A DNA stretch of 64,000 bases from Onchocerca lupi (lineage: Eukaryota; Nematoda; Chromadorea; Rhabditida; Onchocercidae), in contig JAOVVO010000312.1 of the NCBI GenBank assembly GCA_028564675.1, positions 25,068 through 89,067 of the forward strand. The letters run 5' to 3'. Both the position numbers and the translations under genes were made by a program. Shown here piece after piece: positions 1-11,500 of the stretch (position 1 is its first letter; every line of letters starts with the position of its first letter). The notes beneath the pieces are model-generated. The model was not told the DNA's origin. It ran no database searches and was given only the letters and a program-made list of their open reading frames with translations.

Positions 1-103
1 TAGATGATATGAATAATATTACTATGTAATTCTTTATTAAGTAGTATGCAGTAGGAGCAGTAATTGCTGTCTTCTAGAATTTACCTTTCATTTTTATTTC
101 CAG

Positions 104-1259
104 ATCCGAAATGAATCTGTTTTGGAAGTTCATATTGATAAAGGAATGAAGGATGGACAGAAAATAGTATTCTCAGGACAAGGCGATCAAGAAGTATATT
201 CATGAATTTGCACATTATCTTTTTCTGGCTTTAGATTTCTTCTTGTTTTTTATTTTTCAGAATCGTTTAAAACTCAGTTTCGATTGGCATTCATTTCTTT
301 AGGATAATGAGCTAAAAGCATATGCAAGATATTTTTTTTCCAATACAAATAAATGAAATAGCATTCACTTAATCCACATTTTATCCTACATGACATCAGA
401 TTTATCATAAAATATTTTTATTTTCCGTATCTTTATCAAATCATCATTCTATGATTTGACAGCTGTAAGCAATATGCAATTTAGATTGGAATAACCCCTG
501 GTGACGTAGTGATTATATTGGATGAGCAACCACATGATACGTTTGTGCGGAAAGGGCATAATCTTGTAATGCAAGTTGATCTCGAATTGATAGAAGCACT
601 TTGTGGATTCACAAGATCTGTGCCAACACTCGATTCTCGTTATCTTGTTTTTTCAACAGTTCCAGGTTCTTTTTTTACTTTTCGTTATCCTCAATGTTTC
701 CAAGATGATCTTTTTTTTTCATGATTTTTCGAATAAAGTGCTTTGCATTAGATTTTATTAGGCTTCTGATACCAACAAAGTAAAGTTTTATTTCTCGCAA
801 TTCTGATTTAAACGATAGTTGCTTTTAGTTTCATGCAAATTTCAAAATGTTTTCATAGCGTTCGAAAAAATATCCAATTTTGGGTTTGCTTTTCGTCGTC
901 ACTAGAAATCTTTGTTATTGGTAGTATTTTGTTTCAGATAATGCGAAGATAACTTTCATTTTCCAGGTGAAGTAATAAAGCATGGCGATATGCGTACGAT
1001 AGTTGGTGAGGGTATGCCACACTACAAGAACCCTTTTGAGAAAGGTGACCTACTTATTCAGTTTGCTGTGCGATTCCCGAAAAAAATTGCGCAAATCGAT
1101 CAGTTGAAGAATTTGTTACCAGGCGGTACAGAACCATTAGTATCAGATGATGCGGAAATTGTAGAATTAGAAATAATTCATGATCATGGGCCTCGTGCGT
1201 CTTCATCTTATGAATATGAAACACATGGGCCTCAAGGTGTGCGATGTCAGACTCAATAA
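104..1259 (+). CDS. dnj-12: DnaJ subfamily A (Hsp40) co-chaperone, 3' exons only
   Basis: Type I Hsp40 that delivers unfolded clients to cytosolic Hsp70. Three exons are visible: 104..193, 485..665 and 967..1259, joining in frame with GT..AG introns of 291 and 301 bp. The J domain and zinc fingers lie upstream of the window. What is seen is the C-terminal substrate-binding region: DGQKIVFSGQGDQE, ITPGDVVIILDEQPHDTF, then GEGMPHYKNPFEKGDL, which are hallmark DNAJA motifs. The protein ends in CQTQ, a CaaX-type prenylation box very like the CQTS end of human DNAJA1; together with the GVRC context this favours the dnj-12/DNAJA1 type over DNAJA2. Farnesylation is inferred, not shown. The transcript runs in the same direction as the TMEM107 gene 1 kb downstream. 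Family call is secure; the exact paralogue is inferred. Confidence 0.93.
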
Positions 1260-2264
1260 TTATTAGTTATGTCTGCTGTAGCGAATTGTTACTTTCGCAG
1301 ACAAAAGTTTGGAAAGTTAAAAATTGAGAAAACTTCCTTTATTTTTAAGGATTATGTTGGGACAAGATAAATTCTGGAACTCTAGGCTATGAGGATCTTC
1401 AAGAAAGTTTTTTTTTTTTTGGTGGAACTTTTAGAACAAAAAGGCATTAGTTCGTTAAAATGCATTTTATTCGGAGCATTACTGCTTATTGTGGTTCACC
1501 TTGTATCTGGTATTATGGCTGGCGATAATTGTATGATTTGAAGTACTTATGATTTTACAGTGGCATGTACTTTGAATTTATTATGGCCATGTACTTTGAA
1601 TTTATTATGAACTTTATTATGGCATATTTTGTCGTATGAATTTAATAAATGCTTAAATAATATATGATGCTGCATGCAGTTGTATTTCGAGAAATTCTAG
1701 TTTTTTTTTTTTTTTCAAAGTTACATGATTCTAGTTACTGAATAGCAGATTAAGATAATGCAAGAGCTTTCTAGGTAAGACCGGGTGATAGATATAAAGT
1801 TATTCTGTCGTTTTGTTTACTTCATTTTTTGGCTAAATGTCAAATTCGATTATTAATTAATCATTTGAGACAAAGTCTTGTTTAAATAAGCCTTCGTTGC
1901 ATAGCTACGCGTAAATGTAATTGAGTTGTTTCAGCTATTCTTGGGTAAGCTATCAAGGTAAGAAAGGGCATATTACAACTAGGGAAATGGATCACTTTAG
2001 GGGCGATCTCAGGATTCGGGATGCATGATTATGACTTGTTTCCATAGTGAAACTGCTGCTAACTTGGTGAATACTGCTGCTGACTTGGTACTCTGGCCAA
2101 GCTTTCCAGTTTATAATGACATGGAGTGTATCATCTGCATATTTCCTAACTCTTGTAGCTCACGGAACAATGTTAGAGATGGCAGTATCAGATATGAATG
2201 GTTAGGAACTTTAGTTGTGATCTACATATTTGCTTAAATTTATTTAGATCCTTTTATCCGGAGG
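1260..2264. other. 3' UTR and intergenic spacer between dnj-12 and tmem-107
   Basis: No convincing coding exon. An AATAAA polyadenylation-type hexamer lies at about 1644..1649. A short tandem duplication sits at 1562..1609. A 70-codon plus-strand open frame at 2025..2237 has no recognisable similarity and no splice partners. A TTTAG acceptor at 2246..2247 precedes the proposed TMEM107 start. Confidence 0.6.
1562..1609. repeat. 24-bp tandem duplication in the dnj-12 3' region
   Basis: A 22-bp segment beginning CATGTACTTTGAATTTATTA occurs twice, at 1564 and 1588, with a period of 24 bp. The copies are identical. It lies just before the putative polyadenylation hexamer. Confidence 0.8.
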
Positions 2265-2779
2265 ATGAAATTTAGAGAATGCACCGCAAGAATTTTTCTT
2301 TTAATGTTTCTATTTCGATGTTATTGCTATTTTTGTTTTGCTAAAAGAAAAAAAAGTGAAGGCAATGAAATCCTTTTTAATTTCAAGTTGATTATTTCTA
2401 ATCCCAATTCATACTTATCACAAAATATTAAGTTCCTCAATTTGCAGAGTATGTGATGGCATCATTACCCTTGACAGACTGGACGAAAAGTGAATACACG
2501 AATATGGAAACATCACTAACGACTGCATTAACTCTAGGCATAATATTTTGTCTCATTGAAATTATATTACTAATATTTCAACTTCATACTTCCAAAAAAA
2601 TCATCTTTTTGATGTCCCTACATCTTTTGGCAACGATCTTTCTATTGAAATTTATTGTTGACAGTCATCCAGTATATCATTTCTGGATTGTTTTCGGAGT
2701 TTTTTCCGTACCAGCTTTGTTAATTGCTTTCTTGAATGTGCTCATACTCATGCGTTTCAACTTCAAAGAACACTGTTGA
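2265..2779 (+). CDS. tmem-107: TMEM107-like ciliary transition-zone membrane protein
   Basis: TMEM107 is a small tetraspan protein of the MKS module at the ciliary transition zone, where it helps gate membrane proteins into cilia. Exon 2 (2448..2779) is clear: ASLPLTDWTKSEY lines up with the ACLPLTFTPEEY segment of human TMEM107, followed by three hydrophobic segments spaced as in the family and ending near the usual C-terminus. Exon 1 is proposed as 2265..2355: its ATG follows a trans-splice-like TTTAG (2246..2247), it supplies a hydrophobic stretch (FLLMFLFRCYCYFCF) where TMEM107 has its first membrane segment, and its GTGAAG donor leaves one base that joins AG of exon 2 to make Lys. The resulting protein of about 140 residues matches the family length. 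Exon 1 is less certain than exon 2; without it the protein would begin at an internal Met and lose TM1. Confidence 0.8.
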
Positions 2780-4002
2780 TAAAATGTATCAATAACATAA
2801 TTCTTCTCTTTGTTAAATGCATAATCACCAAGTAAATATACCGATTGGAGATTAAAATTCCTTATTTATCCAACTTATATGTATATATTACATTTAAATT
2901 TTAATTTCTTCTCTCTGTTCTGCTCACTGTGATTCTAGTGTCATAACCGTATTATGTATATTTGGTTTACCGAAAAATTATGAAAAGATCGTATCATTCA
3001 TGAATTCAACAAGTGATCTAATTTTGATAAGACCCTTCGATTGATGATTTCAAACGAAACGACAATTTTAAACATGGCATAATAATAATTTTAGATACTG
3101 ATAAGTTCAGATATGGCTTAATAACAATTGATAATTTCAAACATGGTCTGAACGATAATTTTAATAACTGATAATTTTAAACACGATCAATAATAACTAG
3201 TAGTTTCAAACGTAATTTGATAATAACTGACAACTTCAAACATGGCTTAATAACAGTAACTTGATAGTAATTGGTACTTTCAAATATGACCTGCAATAAA
3301 ATATGATACTGGTTCCTGATTCCCCGCACTTACGCTCTATCGAAGAGATCAATAAAGACTGACATAATAACTATGTATTGATTCTTCGAAGAAGCCAGTA
3401 TGATAAGGTTGCATTTCGCGGCCGTGAAATGTTGTTTTAATTTGTTTAATTTGGCCTACAGCTCTAGATTCTCGGTAATTAGGAGGAGACGTAGAGATGG
3501 TTGGTAGTTATTCTGATAAGTCAAATCGGGTATAGATTTCAGAAATCGAAGGTCAAGTCGGATAAGTCATTTTGCAATAAGTTTGAGCAATATTTCTGTA
3601 TTTCTTTTAATAGAGTAGATGTCAATAAATCATGGATTCGGTCTCTCTTGACTTTTCTAGAATGCTTCGTATAATCTCTAGTGAATGCTGTAAAGTCAAA
3701 AGATGGGAGTCGGATCAGGTAAGTGAAGTATATCAGGACGTAGCCAAACTATATTATACTGACTTCAATTTTCTTGATTGGATTTGGATTCCATATATGT
3801 AAAAGCCCAACAATTTATGTAATATCCATGTTTTATTGTGTTCTGTAGTAATGTCATTAGTTTTTCATGTACTTGAAAGGTTTACATAAAAACGTACAGA
3901 TCTATTGGTAACTTGGTCTGAGTAGGTAGCGACGATTTAGGAACCAATTTAATTGTAAATTCAGCTTGCTTCCAGGATAAACTAATTTAGTTGGAGGAAA
4001 CG
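2780..4002. other. Intergenic region between tmem-107 and rps-26
   Basis: No coding exon recognised. It contains a degenerate tandem array at 3046..3290 and otherwise AT-rich unique sequence. The last bases hold a TTTAG acceptor (3989..3990) that probably receives the spliced leader of the rps-26 mRNA. Confidence 0.6.
3046..3290. repeat. Degenerate tandem repeat, about 45-50 bp period
   Basis: The motif (ACTGA)TAATTTCAAACATGG followed by a CTTAATAACA-like spacer recurs at least five times with substitutions and small indels. Only the order and spacing of the AAC-TGAT-TTCAAAC blocks are conserved, suggesting an old, decayed minisatellite. Confidence 0.6.
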
Positions 4003-4624
4003 ATGACGACTAAGCGACGGAATCACGGACGTAACAAAAAAGGTCGCGGACATGTTAGACCAATTCGCTGCACAAACTGTGGTCGTTGTGCACCAAAAGA
4101 TAAGGCTATCAAGAAATTCGTTGTTCGCAATATTGTGGAAGCAGCTGCTGTTAGAGATATTTCCGATGCATCTGCCTATGACTGTATGTTTTCTCATCGA
4201 CTTCTCATACCGAATTGCCGAAATATGCTATTGAATTAACATATACCTGCAATTGTTTTGGAAAAAATTTGCTCATTCGGAATTTTACAAATTTTGAAAT
4301 GTACAGAATTTGATGTATAAAAGATTCTACAGCTTGCAGGAAACTTTTTAAATATTATCCATCTTTGAGGAAAACAGCGAGTAATGGTCAAATATTGTGA
4401 TTGTTTGTAATATCATTTCCTAATTTTATTATATTTCAGCGTATGCTTTACCTAAATTATATCACAAGCTACATTACTGTGTGTCCTGCGCAATTCACAG
4501 TAAAGTAGTGCGTAATCGTTCACGTGAAGCACGCAAGGACCGTAACCCACCACCACGTTTTGGTCAGCGTGGCGGCATGGTTGGAGATCGTTTTCCGCGA
4601 CCAGGTGCACCAAATCGACAATAA
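4003..4624 (+). CDS. rps-26: 40S ribosomal protein S26
   Basis: Small-subunit ribosomal protein that sits near the mRNA exit channel. Exons 4003..4183 and 4440..4624 give 121 residues against 115 in human. Exon 1 reads MTTKRRNHGRNKKGRGHVRP and then IRCTNCGRCAPKDKAIKKF, carrying the CxxC half of the zinc site; exon 2 supplies KLHYCVSCAIHSKVVRNRS with the second CxxC and a basic tail rich in Arg, Pro and Gly. The junction splits one codon (T|CG, Ser where human has Ala). I chose the ATG at 4003 because it follows a TTTAG acceptor at 3989..3990 and gives the conserved MTxKRRN start. The 256-bp intron has a consensus GTATGT donor and TTTCAG acceptor. Identification is essentially certain. Confidence 0.98.
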
Positions 4625-5543
4625 GTGAAGTTCTGTCATATGAAGCATGAGATTCGTTTGTTCTTTATAGTGTTATTGCCAATATTCGATAAAGAAGTTT
4701 TTAATATTGTGCTATTTGGCTAGCAATATAAAAATCTGAATTTTTTCCGCTTATCGTTTTATCCTTTTCTGAATTTCCACTTTTTCTAAAGGATAATCCA
4801 ATTTTATCTATTTCAAATAAAATGATCATCTATTTCTCTTTTATTTTACTTTTTTACTTAAAGTTCTGAGTGAAATTCGGGTTTAATAGCAACTGAAAGC
4901 AGAAGGTTTAAAATGACTGAAATAAAGACAAACGTTTTTAAGGATTTTCATGTTTTTTATTCTCTTTAATATTCATGCAATGTTCTTGGTAAGAAATTTA
5001 TATCGATTACTACTATTTTGGATTCTATCATTTAGACTGTGAATGTGGTTTGAAGTAGTCTTCTCAGGGGCGACTTTATGAAATGTGGTTAGGGAAATTT
5101 CTGAAAAGCAGAACTTTTAGTTTAAGGAACTAAGTTGATGAGATGTTGTTTACGTGGTCTGCATGTATGTTAGCTGATGATTGATATTAATTTTGTGCAT
5201 TTCTTTAGAGTTTTGTTGATTCTTTGTCTCAAAGTAATTGGATAAGCAGAAAGTCTTGAAACTATGACTTCATGAAAACATTTAGCATGGAGAAGGAGTA
5301 GCAAAAATCCATTTTTAGCATTCACCAGTATAACCAAACGAAATTGGATGACATTTTGTCAGTGGAGGTTAGCTACGCATGGTTTTATTAAAAAACAAAT
5401 CAGAAATTAAATGACAGAATTTGAGACCATATTATCATCGTTAGGACAATAAGTGAAGAGAGATGTGTAAGATATTTCAGATAACTCCGCAATATCAGGT
5501 TTAAATTTTAGTTGCTTCTGACGATTTTTTAAAACATTTATTT
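4625..5543. other. Convergent intergenic region (rps-26 / GPR158-like 3' ends)
   Basis: It holds the two 3' UTRs. AATAAA-like hexamers occur on the plus strand near 4817 and 4921. I see no coding exon or structured RNA. Confidence 0.5.
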
Positions 5544-8500
5544 CTATACACGTATTGATTGATGTGGTTCTAACTGTAGTTTATATGTTGAAAGGAAAAC
5601 ATTGTGAGGTGCCGATTCGACGGTTAAATCGTTTCGTTCATCCTCATCCATTCTTTTAACCTATAATGAAAATATATTAACTATGGAAATATTGCATTTT
5701 TATAATACAAATTTTTCCACTAGCGCTATGGTACAGCATTATTTAATTGAAAATTGAAATAGTTCGAACATTCCAAAGTAGTAAAAAATTCCCTTTTTTC
5801 TTTGAACTTGCAGTTCCATGAAAGTAACTCTGAAAAATGGGTCTTTCTAGTTTACTTTTAGCTTATTTTAGTTTACTGCTGAAAAAATGAAACCTAACAG
5901 TTAAAAGAAAAGCCACGTCATCATAGCAATTTTCGCAATTACCTAAAATAATGAGATTTCGAATCAGTTATTATGTCCGATTGCAGGTATTGCATAGCTT
6001 TTATTAAACTAAAATAGCTTTTGTTATAATACAAAGTGAAGGCAAGCTCACTTTAGGAGAACTTGATGTAGATATTGAAATGCGTCGATTTTTAATAATC
6101 ACTTTATCACTGCTTGATTTCTTACCACCTTTTCGTCTACTGATGTGTGGATTATCTTGATACAAATTTTTCAATTTGTACATTCTCAGTTGCGTGTAAA
6201 CTCGTTTTAGTTCAGCCTAAATTAACAATTAACATATCAAAACAAGTGAAACTATTTCTTTCATAAAATTCGATTATGTGTTGTTTGCAAGTACAATATA
6301 TATTCAGAAACTATAAAAGCAAGCCGAGAATATACTGTCATTCTTTGGCCGTTTGAAGAAAAGAGATCCAATTATCGGATTCCTTTTTACACATCAGCCA
6401 AATATTAAATTAAATAGAACAATTCTTTGATATCACTTTTTCTAAGGGGAACAATGTTAGCTTTTTCAGTTTGCATAAGTTTCACTCTATAGTTTAGTGA
6501 AAAGAGTTTAGTTGCTGTAGAAAAATTTCTTGTATTTGTAAATGAAATTCGCCAGAAATCCCGAAAAAATTCTCACTCTTATGTCTTCCGGATTCATGTC
6601 AACTATGGGCACTTCGGCAAAATCAATTGTTCCATTCAATAAATTGTCACGAAGTTTAGCCAACGATGGATGTGCTTTATTGCCTGTACCTGATAATGTC
6701 TGCGTACGCCTTGTGCCACCCGAGCTAATCTGAAATTTTGAGAATTGAGTGATGTTATGTTGAAATTAAAACAAAATAGGCATCTAATGGCAAACTAAAT
6801 TTTTTTTTGTTTTTTTAAAATCTTTTTTTTATGAAACTTTCACAACGGATACACATCCCTCAGTGTTTCACAGTAGCCTATAATTTCTAAAAATTTGGGT
6901 CCTCTTAAAGTTCAAAGTGCACAACAAATTGTTGAAGATTATTATAACTTACACATACTTACATTCTAAAGAAAAGTTTTAAATGTTGAATAATTTCGAC
7001 CTGAAGACCCAGGTATTTAACCAGATTATGATAATGACTAACTTCCTTTAAAAATGAAGCAAGTTCAAGAAATTTAAATTCGGAGTAGAATATAATTTGA
7101 AACATGAATTGAGATTATGTCAGAAACGATGGTAAGTTTTCGTTGCTCATTTTGCTATATTAAAGATATCAAAACTTTTGAAGAAAATCATTTACAAAAT
7201 TATCTGTTTGATTATTCTATTCTTCTATGGCTAGTGTCTTTTTCACTTCGGATTTCGTCTTAGTCGTCTTAATTTCAGGGATTTTTTTCTTTTGTTTTAG
7301 GAATGTTTAAAAACAAAATTTCATCGATGGTAAACGGAAGAAAGATAATTTTTGCAAGAAGGAAGCAAGAGACGCTTGAAAAATGAAAAAGTTGAAACTC
7401 TTTTTTTCTATTCAAGAACAAAAAAAAAAAAAAGAAATCGATCATATATTTCTTCCGCTCAAGTACAATTATCTGCTGCTCAACATATGCTTGACGCATA
7501 ATTTTTGGGGAATATTCACAAATATATTTTACTAAAAATCAGAGTTTTCTTCTCTTAATCAAATAAATTGTTTGTCAACTCATTCGTCTTGTCTTAATTT
7601 ACCAAACTTTAGTGCAGAGCTATTTTAAAAAAATAAGAAGAAATTTCTGATTCGCTCTTGCCCGCTTTTTTTCTTTACTAATAATACTATAAATAAGGAC
7701 TTTGGGAAAAACGTATAAGGAAGTGAGAGTCTTTAAGGCCTTACAGGAAATGGTCTATCCCAAAGGATGGTCGGAGTTAATCAGCTCTTCAAGAACGAAT
7801 ATTTATGAAATATAAAGAGTCACTAGTTGAAAATCATATTACTGGGCTGCTGGGCTCATGATAGAAGTAGAAATCAAACTTGGCCTGCTTCTATAGGAAA
7901 ACTATTTTCATATATCGATGAAAGAGAGAATGAAACTAACCAAATAAAATTTGGGAGCAATGATAATAACAATATTGATAGAAACAGTCAAATGTAACTG
8001 TACAAATGTGATCGTCAGTAATGTATCACTATGCGCCCAATAACGAATAGAATATCTGGAAATGAAAAACATGGGATTTGAATTTCCGGAAAAGATCAGA
8101 TTTGAATCCACAATCAAAATAATTACAGAATCAACTGATTTGACCAGATAATTTCCTAATATTGCAGTGACTTACAACTATATTTTTCTATGTGCAAGGA
8201 ATAAGTAACAGGAAGCTTCATTTTTTATGAAATATTAAGATGATATGAAAAGAGAGATCATGTTTTTCATTATCTTCATCGAAATTTACGAATCGATTTT
8301 TATGTTTCAGTTTTGTAATCAACAAATACAGCGATATTCCAGGCATATCACAAGGATCAAATAATCGGGAATTATAAAAGCTTCATTGAAATAAATTAAA
8401 GACAGTTAATAATACATGATTCTGACGTGTTGTACCAGTATAGAAAGTGTAGACCAAAAATTTTTGTCCATTATAATTGAATAAATCTATGATTTAATTA

Positions 8501-11500
8501 ACCTTAAAAAGTTAGCAAGCAATGTGACAATCGCTTCCAAATACACAGCTACTGTAAATTGCCACCATTCTAGCCATTTACTATTTCGAGCTTTATAACA
8601 CAATCGCATCCCATAGATTAGAAATAACGATTCATAACCTACAAAAGAAGAACTGAAATTCCAGTATCTTTTTCCGAAATATATAAAAATTGAAGTAAGA
8701 AAAAATGAGTAAAATAAAATGAACTATTAAGTGTGGATAAGTTCCATTTTTATATGCCAATCAGCATTTATTTTTTTCAATTATTCATTTGAAAAGAGCA
8801 AAAAATGCACCATGAAAAATGAAGAATTAGCTGACATCAAAGAAAAATCAGTGACAATTGAGTTTTATAAATAAGGCAAGTATAGATTTTAGATTTTATA
8901 TTTTGTCCACTTCTTCCTTCCTTTTTAAAATAATTACCCTATATCTGTTTGCTTGTGCATAGAAAATGAAAATCGTTCAAACCTTGCCAAACTAAGCACC
9001 ATGCTTGTATGGGACATTGTGGCCATGAACTTTTCCATAGCTCTTGATCAGCAAATGAGCCAAGTGTCCAAGCAATAAGCCCAGTTACTGTCAATGCTAA
9101 CAGGCAAGCCAAATATTTCATCAGATCTTCTTCTTTCACAATAACATGATGAGCTTGACGTACACGATATTCTTGTAAATTCCTTTAATTATAATTTCGG
9201 ATGAAAAAATGACTTTAATTGTAAATTAGTCATCGTTAAAAGGAGTGAGAAGCATATTCATAGCTGTTTTGATTAATCGGTTCAAATTTCATAACGCTTT
9301 ATTGTTGAACTTAATTATCTAAATTCGAAAACAAAGAATTGCAGGAAATCTTACTCATCCACAAATTTTAAAATTTTCTTTAATTATAATTTCGGATGAA
9401 GGATAAAATCACAAAATATTTTTGGTACTCATTATTGGAATTTTTTATTCAATAATAAAAAGCAAAACTAATTCGCAAAGCAAACAGAAAATCAGGCCTT
9501 ATTTACTAAATATTTACTAAATATTTCAATTGAAAAGCTTTAGTTAATCCATTTTTTTGTTATTCGCTTCTGAAATCACTTTATTTGACAAATCCAATGC
9601 CTTATGTATTTGGGAAAGGATTTTTGAAAATTTATCAAATTTCCGTTAAAAATTTATTCATTCCATAATTCTTTTTCCAAGTTACACATAACTAATACCT
9701 GTAAATTTTCAAAACAATTGACCCATAAAAGGTCGAAAAACCAATTTGACGTAACCATATTGCAATACAGCAAGTCGATGTGATTGAATTAAACCATTCC
9801 AACAATAACTGCAATAAGTTTTATCGATACTTCGAATAAAATGAATTAATATTTCATATTCTTTATTTTTCTATTTTGTTCCAGAAAATAATTTAGAAAA
9901 TATCAAAAATATACAAAATATAAAAAACAAAATCTTATTTTCTTAAATTTCATGTAAATTTCATATAGGAAAATAAACTTAAATTCAATTTGAAGTTTAA
10001 AATAAATTTCAAGTCTAAATAACTTAATATAAATTTAAATTTTATATAAAAGCCAATAATTTCGGTTTTTAATTATTGTGTGAAAAGAATTTTACCAAAC
10101 TTACAATAGCATATAATATGGAAGCACCGAGAAAGAAAATTTCCATCAATGCCCAACCACGTACTTCGTGATGCCTGCGTCGTTCTCGAACAACCACTGA
10201 TATTAGTAAAATGCAAATTGTTGAACACAATCCATTCAAAAGCACCAAAATACCGCGATTCTGCTCCGCGGCATCGCGGCATAAAGATGTATCATTGGTA
10301 CAACATGTGCGAGCATATACTCGTATACCACCATGTCTTGTCCATGTACACTGCAAAAATTCTAGGTATTTAATCTCGGTATCACTTAACAAAGTATTTT
10401 CCTATTTCAATTTTATCTCTTGAGCATTCTATAAAATTTCATTTTATTGCAATCAAAATATCCAGGGAAAAATCACCGCAGTCCCGTGGGAGTTTCCCAA
10501 TTTTTTACGACTTTTTCGATCAATCTGATCATTTCAGAGAATTTGATGTTTCGATACCCAATTTTTACATGTTATGTGATTGACAGGTGATTTACGATGA
10601 GATTAAAACAGCTGCATATAAAGATAATATTCGGGAAAATTGGAATTCAGTGATCCAGTTGTGAATATTGATAGAAAATATTCATTTTTTATAACTGTTT
10701 TCACTTATTTTAACTGAAATTTGATGATTGTGATAAATTGAAGTTTGCAAAAATTTCTTACCAGTGCATAAAAAATGAAATCAAAATAGAAAAACTGTTC
10801 CTAACAAAAAAAAAGATAATGATAATCAAAAATATTCAATCTATGACCCCTTCGATTCTCAATTTATTTCCATTTAATCAATTAAGATAATTTTATAGAT
10901 ATTTTCATCCATTATTTAGAAGATGCGGATATAGATTTATGAGAATGCTTCCTACTCCATTAACTTTTAGTTATTGTCGTCTAAATAGATGTGACCTTAT
11001 TAGAGAATAAGTGGAATAGTTTTCTTTCAGGAAAATGACTTCTAACGACAGAATGCTTTGGATACAAACGAATTCTTCGTACCAGGAAGAGTGGTCTCTT
11101 CACGTAAGTGCACGTACATGCACCTGAATATCACGTTCTATGACACAGTTGTATTACCCGGAGATGGAAATTTCCTGAAAGAAATGTGCGCAACTTTGTG
11201 CATGTGCTTTGGCATGTCGTCTAGGTAATACCTCATCCTCCGACAGTTTAGTTCCGATAGATAATTTGAATACTGTAGAAATGTCAGTTTTCTTGGAAGC
11301 TGTCTAAAAAAAATATTTTTTCTCTCTACAAGTGTTGATCAAGTAACGAAAATCGCAGGAAAGGTTAAATGTCAAAAGGCTTGCCTATATATAAATGCCG
11401 ATGTAAGTGTATGTTTTCACATAACTATTTTTATGCGTATGTATTTCATATTTTGTGTTTTCATATTTTTGTATTTCATATATATTTATTTTATATATGT

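Noticed and set aside
2025..2237. Plus-strand 70-codon open frame
   Set aside because: No recognisable motif, no splice partner, AT-driven.
11076..11170. Candidate minus-strand exon after a TTTCTTTCAG acceptor near 11163
   Set aside because: All three frames hit stops before the GTGCAT donor, so it cannot be an internal exon of the GPCR gene.
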